Below are positions 22,543 to 35,900 of a DNA stretch of 64,000 nucleotides, in pieces (position 1 is the first letter of the stretch; every line of letters begins with the position of its first letter). The notes under the pieces were generated by a model. That model did not search any database, was not told where the DNA came from, and saw only the letters and a list, made by a program, of their open reading frames with translations. Position numbers and translations under genes: made by a program. The DNA comes from Micromussa lordhowensis (Eukaryota > Cnidaria > Anthozoa > Scleractinia > Lobophylliidae), in assembly GCA_964020085.1 (NCBI GenBank), contig OZ026604.1, forward strand, positions 8,703,473 through 8,767,472, read 5' to 3'.

Positions 22543-25500
22543 CTGGGAAAATTTATTTTGTGTGTACTAATAGCTTACGTATCGGTTTTCTAAATCAAAT
22601 CTGGCTGGAAAATACTTTGAAATGAAATTGCTGTGAAGCGTGCTGACTGAAGCGTGCGACCTTATACTTTTAATCTGGCCGCTCCGGAACTTTCGTTTGG
22701 AAAAAAATGCTTGCAATTAAAAAAACAGGCAGTTTTGGTTATTTATTAAAGTTTTATTTGTCAGCAAACAATAGTTGTCTGTTCCGCTGTCATTTACAGT
22801 GAACTTGTACTTTACCCTCGACGCCCCTTTTTCCCATGGTCAGTTCGTTTAACCGCCCGGCTTAGTTCAGTCGCAGAAAAGCGCCATCGTATCATACGAC
22901 CGGTTATCTGGAAATCTCGAAACGATATTTGGTTTTAGTAGTACGTTTATTCACAGTTTGCTGCTCCGGTCGCCGAAAAGCTTCATCGTATCATACAACT
23001 GGTACGTGTAGTTATTCATATTTGCTGCCGCGGACGCGCAAAAGTGGGATCACTTCAAACGACTGCTTATCTGAAAAAATCTGGAAACGCCGTTATTTGG
23101 TACGTGTAGTTTATTCACATTTTGCTGCTTATAGTAGCCATTTGCTTCTTAAACATTGTTCAGGATTGTTATCCTCATCTATTTTTTTGTGTCTGTCCTA
23201 ATGAAGCGTGGTCAGAGAGAATTTGCGAAACGTTGTTGGAGTGGTTGGCCGTCACAGACATCAGGACTTTGTCGACTTATTCAAAGGTTAAGGTAAGAAT
23301 GGAACTACCTTAAGATCTGAGCTAGGTCGATTAGCCTATATATCTAATATCCAGTGTAAAGTATTTAAGCAACGTGCATGGAAAAGCAGCAAAATTTCTT
23401 TTTTTCAAATTGTATTCATATATCACAGCAGAACTGTATTCTATTTATAAGCTACAAGAAATTACTGTTTCTGAACTTAGAAGAGCTGGGCAGCTATCAT
23501 CCGCGCTAAAAAGTGATGTGATCTTCCGGACGTAGTGTTAATTTTCGCAGTCGGGTTTCGTAGAGATATCCAACGTAATACATTTGTTACCCTTTACCAG
23601 GGGAATTTCTTCCTCCCAAAAAAAACCGCGCTGGTGAGGCGGCAGCGCTTCTTTTTCACCTTTTATTTGTAATTGAATGGAATATAATGTCGTCACTGCT
23701 TTTAAAATCACACTGGAGACATTCAATACAATCACCAGTCGACTTAGGTGGTATTGAGTTTTCATAGATGATGCCTGTTTTCATGCTTTTTTTTGCATTT
23801 CATCACAATCAACAAGCGATTATTTTTTGTAATCTCTTCTTTCTGATTTTTTTCTCGAAGTAACAAACAATTGTTCTCGTTCAGTCTGTTTATTTACTGT
23901 ATTGGCTGGTCGTGTTCTTTCGAACGGGGGCTGATTTCAGTTTACGGCCTTCTGGCTGAAAAAAATTATATATTTGTTGACCAACACACCACTTTGACAG
24001 ATTTGAAATCCGGTGTGGCGCTAGTTCAAGAAGAAAGCAATGCATATGTTGCTCCATGCTTCTCACTGTACTTTGCGATTTTCATGCATCAGATACATAT
24101 GCGTCAGTTACATCAGGGTGTGTCTTGCTATTTTAGGACCAGAAAGCAACTCATGCATGTTATTCCAGATTTCAGTCGTTTCGAGACCTAGGTCATATTC
24201 CTCATTTACAGTGGCTGCTACGTATTGGCTTAAATAGGACTTACGCGTCCGCAGTAGGCAAATTATACATTTTTTCGGCTCCACCAAAAATGAAGAAAAA
24301 TCTTGTTTTCATAAACTCCATGACACATTTGTTAACCACAAGTGTCAATTACAGAAGAAATTGAACACGTTTTTTTCGCTTGAAAGACAATGGTCCTGCT
24401 CTTCGGCCGAGTTTAAATTAGGTTATTGTTGATAAGGCCGTAAAAGACTTAAGTAAAAAATATAACTATAAAAAATCACCGTCCGCTCTTGTGTGAGGTA
24501 GATATTGTTCATGGCAAATATCAATGGTTTGGACTTTGGAAAACGCAACGTGATTGTCACCTCTTAAGTCATTTACTTAGATAAAGGGACTTTTTTCGGA
24601 CTTTCAGATGTGACCGCCGCCGCTAAACTTTAAAATATAACTTCGCTTAAGGAACCATTTGACAAAATTTGTTTGCCCCAAACACATTTGCCAATTTACT
24701 CTTTTGTCATTGCAAATCTGGTAAAAGGATCCGCATTTTAAAATTCCCAACCATAAAATGGCATTACATGCGTTGTTAACACCTTGTGTTCCCGGCCAGT
24801 TCCCGGCGCTTGACAAAAAGATTTCCTGTCTCGAGAAAGGACCACGGCGCGTTTGAAGTTTGTTACGCCTTGACAAAATTTGGCACGCAACTTGTTGAAC
24901 GGAACTGATGTCCGATGTCAACAAAATTGTCCTAGTGCGTCTGGCGCAATAAGTACAGGTTTAAATTAAACGCTGTTCTCGGGTGAATAGTGAATAATAA
25001 CGACAAAAAAATAAATCTAACGTCTCAGTTGGGAGGAAGTTGCTTACTCTCACAAGCTTAAGCAGAAGTTGGACCTCCCACCGATAGTTCTTTTGGTTGC
25101 TGGAACAAATAGAAGGCACATAATCTTAAGTTCCCTTGCCAGTTTGGAAGAAAGCGTTGTGTCTGTTCTGTATTTATCGTAGTTTGAATTTCTGAACCAT
25201 TTCATATTTTGGCATACTCTGGAAAAGCATAGGAAAAAACGAAACCGCAAAAAAATGGCAAGTTTTTGAAACTGGGAGTCGCACTTATTTTGCGCTACTT
25301 GTCGACAGATTTATTACTTGGCTCTAGTGCGACCCGGGCCAAAATCACCAAAAGTAATGCTTTTCTTTACTTTTCTGACGCCCTGACAAACCAAACAGCA
25401 AAACATATCGCGAATTAGCTATAGAGAGGTGTCGAATTCTACTATGTTGAAATTTATGACTTCTCAACGGTACTATTATAGCACGCAAATTCACACGCAC

Positions 25501-27341
25501 GTCAGGGATCGAGCGTGCGCTAAGTTAGTTTAAGTAAGTTGAACAATGATAAGGCAGATGATTGTCTCTAGTGCTACGCGGGCCAAAATCACCAAATTTA
25601 ATGCTTTTCTTTACTGCAAGCGATTTCTCCGATAAACAATACCCGACTAGTTTAAAAAAAAAAACATCGCATTATTTTGCTAAGTTTTCGTGCTTTTATT
25701 CGTAGCTTGAAGTAGAAATAAAGCAATGTATGTTTCATATCATTTAATTACAATACCCTAAAGTTTTGGCCTGTTCATTCAAAGGGTGGCACCAGATAAA
25801 TTCAGAAGAAGTTTTCGTAGGTCGGTAACGCGAATTTTTATTTGAATACGCCGCTAATCCCCAAGGTACTAATCTGTGGTGTGACAGATTCGTGTAATCT
25901 CTAAGTTCCATTACGTTATCAGTCCGGCGGAAAACGTGATCATTTAGACCTTTGGAAGGAGAAAGAATATTGAGTTTTAGAATGCAACTTTAGGTCTTAT
26001 ATTAAAGAGAAAACGAGCGATTTATAATCTTTTGCAATTGAAATGAGCCCCGACAAACCAAACAGCAAAACATATCGCAAATTAGAGAGGTGTCAAATTC
26101 TACTATGTAAAAATTTATTTGCGGAAACTTGGACCTTGGACCATGCACGTCATGGATCGTGCGCGCGCTAAGTAAGTTGAACAATGATAAGGCAGATGGC
26201 CATTGTTTGGCCTTTGCCTGTATTTGACGATCTTGGACCGTCGAATTCCATTCTCTTTAGCTCTTGGTTTATCTGTGTGGCATATTCTAAGGCCTTTGGA
26301 AGAGTTACGTTTGGTGAAATCGCTGGCAACAAAATATTACTAGGATAGTTTGTCTCCGTTGATTTATCTCTGATTTTTTAAGCGAAAATCCGGAGACCAT
26401 GCTGATTTCCGTGCGCCAATTTTTCAAATTCGAGGTAGTTTTTCCACACGCTTTATCTCTGAAACAAAATCGGTGACTGCTATTTTTGTTTTTCTTTTTT
26501 CATTTCTAAAACAAGTAATTCATGATCTGTTCTCAGTAGGAGTTTGAAGATGTTCTATCGAGTATAACATTTTCGCGCGACCCTCCTTAGTAGTACTCTT
26601 TATATGAATACAACATTTTGCGCCCCTCGGAAATAAGTGAAAAACGAGAGATGTCGGGGAGGTCATGACACCGTGACACCATAACGATTTCCTGTCAAGC
26701 GTGCTGGAAGTTGCCAGGACAAGCGTGAGTTCGGATTTGGTTGCGGCAGGATTCGCTTAACTTCAATTTATGGGGTCATTTATATGCGGAAAGCGAATTT
26801 TCCCTCCAAAATATGGTTGAAATAGCAAATAGAGTTGAGTTATGATACAATATTATCGGCTCAAGGAGCATATCTACTAATTGAAAGCTGATAAAAATTA
26901 AGACAAATAAATGCAAAGCCAACCGGCAATGAATTCACAGTGTGAATTGAGAGCGGAAACAATTTCATTCATAATCGATAGTGTTCACCTTTCGCTTTCG
27001 CGTCTTGTTCTTTTACTTTGGTGAACTTGGTCAACTGTGAGCTCATTTTCCTTTCAGCACGGCTTGTCTCGATTTCGACCGCAAGCGAGGATTCCTCTTT
27101 AAATCGACATACCGCAAGGTCTATTATTTTTAACCATTTAGTATCAGTCATATCTAAAGATATATCACGAAAAGCTTTCACAAATGAGACGCTTGAGAAA
27201 ACAGTCTTTGAATGAGATCATAGATTGTGTTGTTCTACTCGATGAAGTAGTGTCACCAATCCAATTTTGTAATATACGCATGGGGGCGGGGGGAAGGCGT
27301 TAAAGAGGAATTGTACAGTACGTCACCCTTTCTACAGGCGT
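22543..27341. other. transposon 5' region without a recognised gene
   Basis: AT-rich with scattered open frames of up to 106 codons (for example 23,871-24,191 plus and 24,604-24,924 minus), none recognised. The minus-strand frame 27,181-26,969 has a plausible helical, Lys/Glu-rich composition and ends near an aaag/gtgaac donor, so it might be an exon, but no partner exon is evident. Direct repeats at 25.3-26.2 kb are listed separately. Confidence 0.4.
25322..26200 (+). repeat. interleaved direct repeats
   Basis: A ~50-bp block containing gggccaaaatcaccaaa occurs at 25,322 and 25,567. A longer block with gacaaaccaaacagcaaaac, gagaggtgtc and aacaatgataaggcagatg occurs at about 25,383-25,560 and again at about 26,050-26,200 with small differences. 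Confidence 0.7.
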
Positions 27342-27801
27342 GTCTAGACCTTTACACAAATATCCGGATATTTTTTGAGATATTCAGAAGTTTCCCAAGA
27401 TATTTAGAAAATTTTGAGATATTTAGGCAAATTTATAGCTTTTTAGCTATTTCCCAGCTGTAATCCAGTTCAGCGGTTTCCCACTTGAATAATGTATTCC
27501 ACTGGCAGCCATTTGCCAAAATTGCGGATGCATCCATGCTGTTTTGAAATTAAAGTTTTTTTATTGCAATACGACTAGTGTAGACAATCTCTGACGCACT
27601 ATTCAGCTCCCGTTAGGGAAAAGTTTGGCCTAAAAGGTACAACATTGGCTTACTTTTAAACCAGAAGTAAGAGATATCCCAAGATATTTGGACGATTTGT
27701 CGAGATATTTAGAAAAACTTTTGGGATAGACTTTTTTCTTTGAGAATTTCCGAAAGATAGTTATAGGCGATTTTACGTGATATTTGTGTGAAGGTCTAGA
27801 C
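27342..27801. mobile_element. small inverted-repeat element (~460 bp)
   Basis: The left end gtctagacctttacacaaat and the reverse complement of the right end (gtctagaccttcacacaaat) match over 23 bp with one mismatch. No target duplication is clear. The interior is rich in gatattt repeats and encodes nothing, so it is probably a MITE nested in the larger transposon. Confidence 0.55.
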
Positions 27802-28139
27802 GTGTCATTTTTCTGATTTAGAAAGTAGAGTGAAGTATGAGAAGCACAGCTGAAGATCCAGCAAACGTTATCCGATATCATGGACTGGTACTCAAGAGGA
27901 GATGAGTAATGTTCAGAATATTTTTGATGCAACATCGAGTTAAAGTTTGTGCAGCTTTTCGGATCCTCAACGGGTTATTAAGCATTTTAAATGTTTACCT
28001 CTGGTTAACCAATAGCCAGACAGAGAAAGGTTCTTCATTGCCATACCTAGCAATAGGCTTTTGGTGCGAAATTGTGTTTAGAACTTTGTGGGCCTTAAAC
28101 ACAAATGGGTATTGTTGTGAGCTAAATTATGTGAAACCT

Positions 28140-29735
28140 TAACGGTGAACAGCCTTTAACATCCCCACAATGGGTCTTTGCTGCGAAACTTTGCACTTAA
28201 CTGTGTGAAACTTTTACCGTGAATGATCTTTAACCTCCCCCCAATGGGTCTTTGCTGCGAAACTTTGCACTTAACTGTGTGAAACTTTTACGGTGAATGA
28301 TCTTTAACCTCCCCCCAATGGGTCTTTGCTGCGAAACTTTGCACTTAACTGTGTGAAACTTTTACGGTGAATGATCTTTAACATCCCCACGATGGGTCTT
28401 TGCTGCGAAACTTTGCACTTAACTGTGTGAAACTTTTACGGTGAATGATCTTTAACCTCCCCCCAATGGGTCTTTGCTGCGAAACTTTGCACTTAACTGT
28501 GTGAAACTTTTACGGTGAATGACCTTAAACCTCCCCCAATGGGTCTTTGCTGCGAAACTTTGCACTTAACTGTGTGAAACTTTTACGGTGAATGACCTTA
28601 AACCTTCCCCCAATGGGTCTTTGCTGCGAAACTTTGCACTTTACTGTGTGAAACTTTTACGGTGAATGACCTTAAACCTTCCCCCAATGGGTCTTTGCTG
28701 CAAAACTTTGCACTTAACTGTGTGAAACTTTTACGGTGAATGACCTTAAACCTCCCCCAATGGGTCTTTGCTGCGAAACTTTGCACTTAACTGTGTGAAA
28801 CTTTTACGGTGAATGATCTTTAACCTCCCCCCAATGGGTCTTTGCTGCGAAACTTTGCACTTAACTGTGTGAAACTTTTACGGTGAATGACCTTAAACCT
28901 CCCCCAATGGGTCTTTGCTGCGAAACTTTGCACTTAACTGTGTGAAACTTTTACGGTGAATGATCTTTAACATCCCCCCAATGGGTCTTTGCTGTGAAAC
29001 TTTGCACTTAACTGTGTGAAACTTTTACGGTGAATGACCTTAAACCTTCCCCCAATGGGTCTTTGCTGCGAAACTTAACACTTAACTGTGTGAAACGTTT
29101 ACGGTGAATGACCTTAAACCTCCCCCCAATGGGTCTTTGCTGTGAAACTTTGCACTTAACTGTGTGAAACTTTTACGGTGAATGACCTTAAACCTTCCCC
29201 CAATGGGTCTTTGCTGCGAAACTTTGCACTTAACTGTGTGAAACTTTTACGGTGAATGACCTTAAACCTCCTCCAATGGGTCTTTGCTGCGAAACTTTGC
29301 ACTTAACTGTGTGAAACTTTTACGGTGAATGATCTTAAACCTCCCCCCAATGGGTCTTTGCTGTGAAACTTTGCACTTAACTGTGTGAAACTTTTACGGT
29401 GAATGACCTTAAACCTTCCCCCAATGGGTCTTTGCTGCGAAACTTTGCACTTAACTGTGTGAAACCTTTACGGTTAATGACCTTAAACCTTCCCCCAATG
29501 GGTCTTTGCTGCGAAACTTTGCACTTAACTGTGTGAAACGTTTACGGTGAATGATCTTTAACATCCCCACGATGGGTCTTTGCTGCGAAACTTTGCACTT
29601 AACTGTGTGAAACGTTTACGGTGAATGATCTTTGACATCCCCACAATGGGTCTTTGTTGTGAAACGTTGGACTTAACTGTGTGAAATTTTTACGGTGAAC
29701 GGTCTTTAACCCTCCCACAATGCGTTTTCACTGTG
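28140..29735 (+). repeat. 74-bp satellite array (~21 copies)
   Basis: The unit includes aatgggtctttgctgcgaaa, ctttgcacttaactgtgtga and tacggtgaatgatctt. Copies are very similar and differ mainly in a C-run (accttcccccaa / acctccccccaa) and cgaa/tgaa. Outer copies at both edges are more diverged. It ends about 170 bp before the transposase ATG, so it could act as an upstream regulatory or binding array. The open frame on the minus strand through it is a repeat artefact. Confidence 0.95.
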
Positions 29736-29902
29736 AGCAGCCTTTAACATAAAGATGGGTCTTTTCCGTTTTTTGGAACTTTGCAACTAGCTTTGAGTTA
29801 CCTTTTAATTTTGAACTACCTCTTAAAACAATATTGACCTGGTGCGTTTAACTTATGAAATTTTTATTGACAGCTCTTCCCCGGGTCGGCCTTGAATAAG
29901 CC

Positions 29903-32900
29903 ATGGATCAGCAGGAAAGGATCAGCAACATTTCAAAGTATGTGGCATGAAGAGTATTCTAAATTTGACAGTAGGTTTAATTTTGTTTGCACTTATTACA
30001 CTCTTTCATCTCGAATTGCAGGAAGGGAAAAAAGGAGGCCAGCCGTCCAAAGAGAAAGAGAAAAAGGACTAACACTACTTTTGAGGTAAACGCATTGTTA
30101 GGGACCGATTTGGATATAAATGAGATGACAAACGTAGAGATGATTTCCAGTCCGTGCTGTGCACTCTCTAGGGTTTGTTTGCGTTTTTTTTACTCTCTTG
30201 AATTAACTTTTAAAGGTTCAAATCAACCACCATTGCGGATGCAAAGCGGTCCAAGTTTTATGCTGCGTTCTTTCTCGTATCACTTGATAAAACAACTCCG
30301 CAGCTGTAGAAATCAATGGAGCTGCTGCAAAAAGAATTTGAAAGGCCTGAAAGTTAGGGTATGTGGTTTGTAACGAATAACACCGATTCGCATTCCATCG
30401 AGTTTTATAAATGTTTACAAACATTAGGGTGCTGGGACTGCACAGTAACGGACTGGAAATCAACTTTATGTCTAACTTTATTATAAAAAACATTCAATTT
30501 ATTTTCAGTTCACCTTTTTCGCAGCGCAGTTTCGTTTGCTCGCACACCGTATAAAGTAGTCTACACATACATACATTTTTTTTTTATTTTATTGAGACTC
30601 CCTTCAAAAGGGCTTTAAAAGGTCACAATAATACTGGTAATTAAGAAAACTTATGTACATTAAGTTATTTAATTTCAAAATGTATTCAAAATTATTTAAA
30701 ATATATCCAAAATTTACGAGTCCTCAAATGATATTCAAAAGTGACTGTCCTCGTCACCTTGATATTTTAGGGTTATATAGTAGTGACATTGTTTCAAACA
30801 TTTCTTCGGTGAAAGCAACTTTCATTCGAATGTCCAGAGGGACCTTACACATAAGCGTGTTTTCGTTTCACAGAATTTTCGCCCTCTCGCACGTTATCTT
30901 ATTGCCTTTCTCTCCCATTATGCTAGATGTCAGATGTGGAACGCTGGTTAACGACTCTCGTGACCGAGGTGGATGATGCTGAAGCCACCATTGAAAAAGA
31001 GTCGCTGTGTGAGAGTTTTTTTGCTTTTATGGAAATCAATTCAGAGGTGGGAAGAGATCAGTTTTTCTCTTTACTAGGTAATGCACTTATAAGGGTGGGT
31101 TACAACAAAGTAAAACCAGTGTTAAAAAAAGGGCGCCGCGTAGCATTCACAGGGATGACACTCAAAAGAGACTGTATTCGCCCTTCAGTATCTGAAAAGA
31201 AGAAAACAGCCATTTCTGCCCATACCCTTCAGGAGTGGATGATGCTTAATTACTGTGAGGGCGGTCCAAGTGAAACCATAATAGCTGAAGATTTGTGGTT
31301 GCATTTTAGTGAAAACTCTAACATTCAGGAAGACCAGAAATCAGTTTTTTTCTCGTTGCTTGGCAATGTATTTAAGAATCCACCCTTCTTAAAAGTTCGA
31401 CGGCAGTTGACGCGAAGTGACAAGGGAGGAAAGATAAGCACTTTCCAGAACCTCCAGGTGAACCAACGGATTAACACCTCTGACAATGTTGATGAAGGTC
31501 AAATTCCTGGCTCCTCCGAAAAGGAAGGAAAAAATCTTATCCAAGATTTGGATCACCAAATAAAATCGTGCCACAACAATGCCATAGCAAGTTTGCTCGA
31601 CCCATCAATGCCAAGAATACAGATGGAAAACCCCACTAATGAACGGAATTCTGCCAGTAATTCAATTGACGTAGAGGTGGGCAGTGTCGACGACATCCCT
31701 GACATTCAGTCTCCAAACTGTAACGCTCTGGACTTCAAGGCAGAAAAAGATCTCGAAAAAGAAAAACATTCAGTCGTAGTGGAAGATATTGACAATTATG
31801 TGGAACAGGACGAAAAAGTCGGTAAAGAAGGTGAAAAAGAAGAATTTGAGACGTCTTTGGAAGAAGAACCTTCTGATAGCGACCAGAGTGAAAGTGACAT
31901 AGGTGAATCGGCTGACGCCTCAAGCACTCCACTGTGCAATCACGAGGAATCATCTTCAAGTGATGCCCTTTTCCACAAGTATCATAAAAAGATCAATAAT
32001 CTACTACCCTGCCATCTTCCTGGAGGACCAACATCTTTCCAGTCGTATCTGAGGTCTGTCTTCCCCGATCCGTCAAACTTTAGTGTGGAAAGACAGCACA
32101 TCCACTCATTGTCTGCCAGCACATCCATATACAAAGATGCCCGAATCAGAGCTTTCGTTAGTGCTTGTTTTCCCCCCATAAAAGTTGGAAGCTTTCCTGG
32201 GGAGTGTAACGGCTTCACGTTTACTGGTGACGTGTTTCCCCAGTTTTCACAAGTGGATAAGAGCTACTTCAGTTGTGAAATTTGTATCCCATATTGCAAG
32301 TGGGCTATTCTCAACAACCATCCGTATCCTTCCACAAGATCCAAACAAGCATCCGTTGATGCAGTCCTTGCTGGCACAGCGAAACTCGTCTTCTCAGGTG
32401 TGGTGCAGATGCATGAGCATAGCTTGTCAAAATGTCATGTCGAAGCAGCCAGCTTCTGGAGCAAGGAAAGAGTTCCAGTGGCGACGGTAAGTCCCCCGGT
32501 GGGGAAAGATGAGGGAAGAAAGGAGAAGCGTATTTATGATTATTTTGGCAAGGCAGGGGATCCTTTAAACTAGCAAGGACCTCAGAATCTCAACCACGAA
32601 GACCAAAACAGCACAAAGTGAGATGTTGCTACCTTTGGGATTCTGAGGTCGTTAAAGAATTTGCGCAGGACGGTCAAATACGAAGAACGACTCCTAAGAA
32701 GCTCTTCAAAGAACGTTTGGAGAATGGCTCAATTGCTTGTTTTAAACGTATCCCTGGGCACGAAACGTGTTCAACCTACAAAGGCTGGAAGAATATGCAT
32801 GTCGTGGATGCCACAGCTATCAAAGAAGAAGCCTCCTCTAAGGCAAGGTCAATGTATATAGCTCTTTCGCAAGAGGTCTTAGTTAACGGCAAGGCTATTC

Positions 32901-35900
32901 GCATAAAAGGTGGAATCAAGAGTTTACAACCACCTTGCAAAGAAGAAGCATTATCTTCCGGGAAGCATCCGTACACTTGCGAGAATTGTTTCCTCCAGTT
33001 ACGTGAGTTACAGGATACAATTCGGCATCGGAAGTCTGGTAGCTTAGACGGGAAGTTGAACCGACTTGGACTTCGCGGGTTTAACAAACGTTACGCGAGG
33101 AACGACGAAGCAATCGATTCTTTAGAAATCGAAACCCAGCGGCGTAGAATTGCTGAAGCGAGAGTGAAGCAGATGGTTAAAGTTACATTGACGCAAAAAG
33201 ATTGGGAAGAAAGGCTACATGATTCATGCATGAATGGTGAGGATCAAAAGCTTGTAATAGATCTTGTTCGCTTGTTAAAAATGGATATATCGCAAAGTAA
33301 TCCAATCCAGTTGATGGTCATTCGAAATTTGGTCTCCAAGCTAAAGAAAGCTAATAATCATCATTACGTTGACTTGGTGAAAGACATTAGCGGTCTTTTT
33401 AAGAACGAACTCGGGCCGACTAATTATTCATTGCTAGCTGAAATCTTTGGTTTGGCCAGAGAAACCACTGCTGCAAAACATTCCATTCAATTAAGGTTAG
33501 ATCCTGGCTTGAATTTGGATTCCATCGATCAAGCAGCCCTCACCTTCAAAGGCCTACCCGTTAATGAAGCTAGTGACGGCGCTCGATGTCTTCGTTACCT
33601 TGAACCTCGAAAGCAAAAGGACGGAGAAGTAGTGCTTGTAGGGCATGTGTGGAATCCGGACGTAAGCACTTGGCACGATCAGAACATTCGTATTCCTCGA
33701 AGGGACTCCAAGCAACACGATCGAGACGATTTTGAGGCATTGAAAAGACTCACAGACAAGTTAATCAAAGATGAAAAATTGGCTAAGACTGTTTCAGTTC
33801 ACAATCTTACCCCCCTAGCTTCTATGGAGACGTCTACCGTTATAAATTGTATGTGGCCATGTCCGGATCGCGGGTACACAGCAAAGCATCTTTTAAAGTA
33901 TTGGGAGGCTCTCAGAAAAGCTTGCTATTACGACAGTTCCGGAGCTGTTCGTAAAATACCGTTGAATTTGGTCGGTTATTCTACAGATTCTGCAGGGTTC
34001 TCTTTAGCGGCTGCAATTCAGCTGATGACACCAACAGAAGAGGAGATCACAGAAGGGGTCCTCTATCTTGGTCTCGGCATTGACGAAGAACAGTTCGTTT
34101 CGCCCTACTACTGGTACTTACCATCCATAGCCTACTTAGACTACGATCACGAACAGAGACTATTTTTGAAAAATCTCAAATACGAAACTCGAGATTTGAC
34201 CCTCTGGGAAGAAAACGGCAAGACCACAATTCTAGCAACCATAAAGCATCTTCAAGATCTCAAGCATCGATGCCAAGATTTAGGACTGGATTGTGGATTC
34301 AACGCCACCGACTTGCTTCTGATATATTTTTGTGATCAGAATTCGGACGCCTGTCAAAGAATTTTCACCACCCGCATTGCTGATCTTCTTGACAAATACG
34401 TTCCAGGATCACGTGGAACGAGTCTGTACATAAGAGCTGTGTACCGTTTGATAGAACCCTTTCGCACACCAAACTTTGGCTCACCAGAAGACGTGCAGAA
34501 GTCTGTTTCCTGTGGCATAACCATCTTTCGGTTGTGGAGAAAGGTACTTGAACTAAAGCAGATGCTTCTCCATTCCAAGCCTAATGCCAGAATCGATCCC
34601 ACAAAACGCGGAAAATTTGTTACATATGGCTGTTACAAGACCGCCGAGATCCTTTTTGCAGCAGCCACGGTTCATCAACTGGCAATGTTTTTGCATTTCA
34701 AGGACCTTGGACCATCATGGGCGTCTCCTTTCAATTCAGGGACGAAATCTACAGAGCGCATCATTGGAGAAATGCAAGGAAAAACCATAGAGTTGCAATC
34801 CCTTGATGCTCAACCAACCTTTCGCAACATGCTAGACAGAAGTTCCAAAGTGCAGTTCAATCAAAATGCAAAACAGCGTCTCGCTGCGTCCGGAGCTAAT
34901 GTCAAGGCATCAAACAAAAGGAAGAAGATTGCTTTTGCTTTCCAAGAAAACAAGCATGTTGGCAACTATGTCTATCCTGCTGTATACTCCGAATTTAAGG
35001 AGGCACAAGTGAAAGCGCACAGAGAAGGAGTTAAAGAGGGTCAAGTGCTTTTTGCGAAATACCTGCCTCAAGCGTGTGTGGACTTGCTTAAGGAAACAGC
35101 AAATTGGGATAAACCATATTCTTACAGCAAGCCAAAGAACTACACTGTGGTAGACGGACCTCCTTCCAACGATTTCAACAAGTTGGACACCTCATTTGCC
35201 AAAGTGTCCATCCCAGACTTGGAGTCTAAATGTTGTGATGAATCTGATGAGGTACAGACGACAAGAGAAGAGGTTGAAATTGGATGTGGCGACAATGACA
35301 GTAGACCCATTGATTCAGTGGATGAAGATGACGAGAACTTAAAGGGGGGTAAGAACTGGAAGATAAGCAAATACGTCGACGGAAAGTTGACCTACATTCA
35401 CGTCTCCCAAGCCATAAAAATTCTTTTGCCAAGAGAGTATGTGTCGAGATGTCGACAGAAGAGGCACTGGGCGTCCAAGTACCTGCCTGGAAAAGAGCCC
35501 TTAAATCCTACTCACGACATCTTTAAATATTGTGATGTTGCTATGATGGTTACACAGAAAGGCAAACGTTTGTACCATATTGGACGAGTTGAAGCTATGG
35601 AATCCACCAAAGATGGCTCAGAGGTCACGAGCTTTGAGTTGAAAAGAAAGACACCAGTGCGTATTCGGTGCTCACTGTATTCCTGCCTTGAGCGTGACCT
35701 ATATTGTGTCCCAGAGGATCCACTGCTTACAAACTGGAAGTCCCAAGCAAGCATCATAACCAAAGTAGAGCTGCAACCTGTTTCCGGGGAGAGTACAATG
35801 TACACGCTTCATCCTAAATCCAAAGCACATCTCGTAAAGTTAGGAATTTTTCCCTTTATTGACCTCCATGATAACTCGCCCAATTCGTCTCCATCTTCGG

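Noticed and set aside
26969..27181. Possible Lys/Glu-rich exon on the minus strand
   Set aside because: Composition is plausible and a donor is nearby, but no start, acceptor or partner exon could be supported.
28598..28786. Minus-strand repeat protein
   Set aside because: It is the 74-bp satellite read as codons; the unit is not a multiple of three, so the frame is not kept across the array.
28140..29735. CRISPR-like array
   Set aside because: Repeats are contiguous without unique spacers, and the context is eukaryotic.
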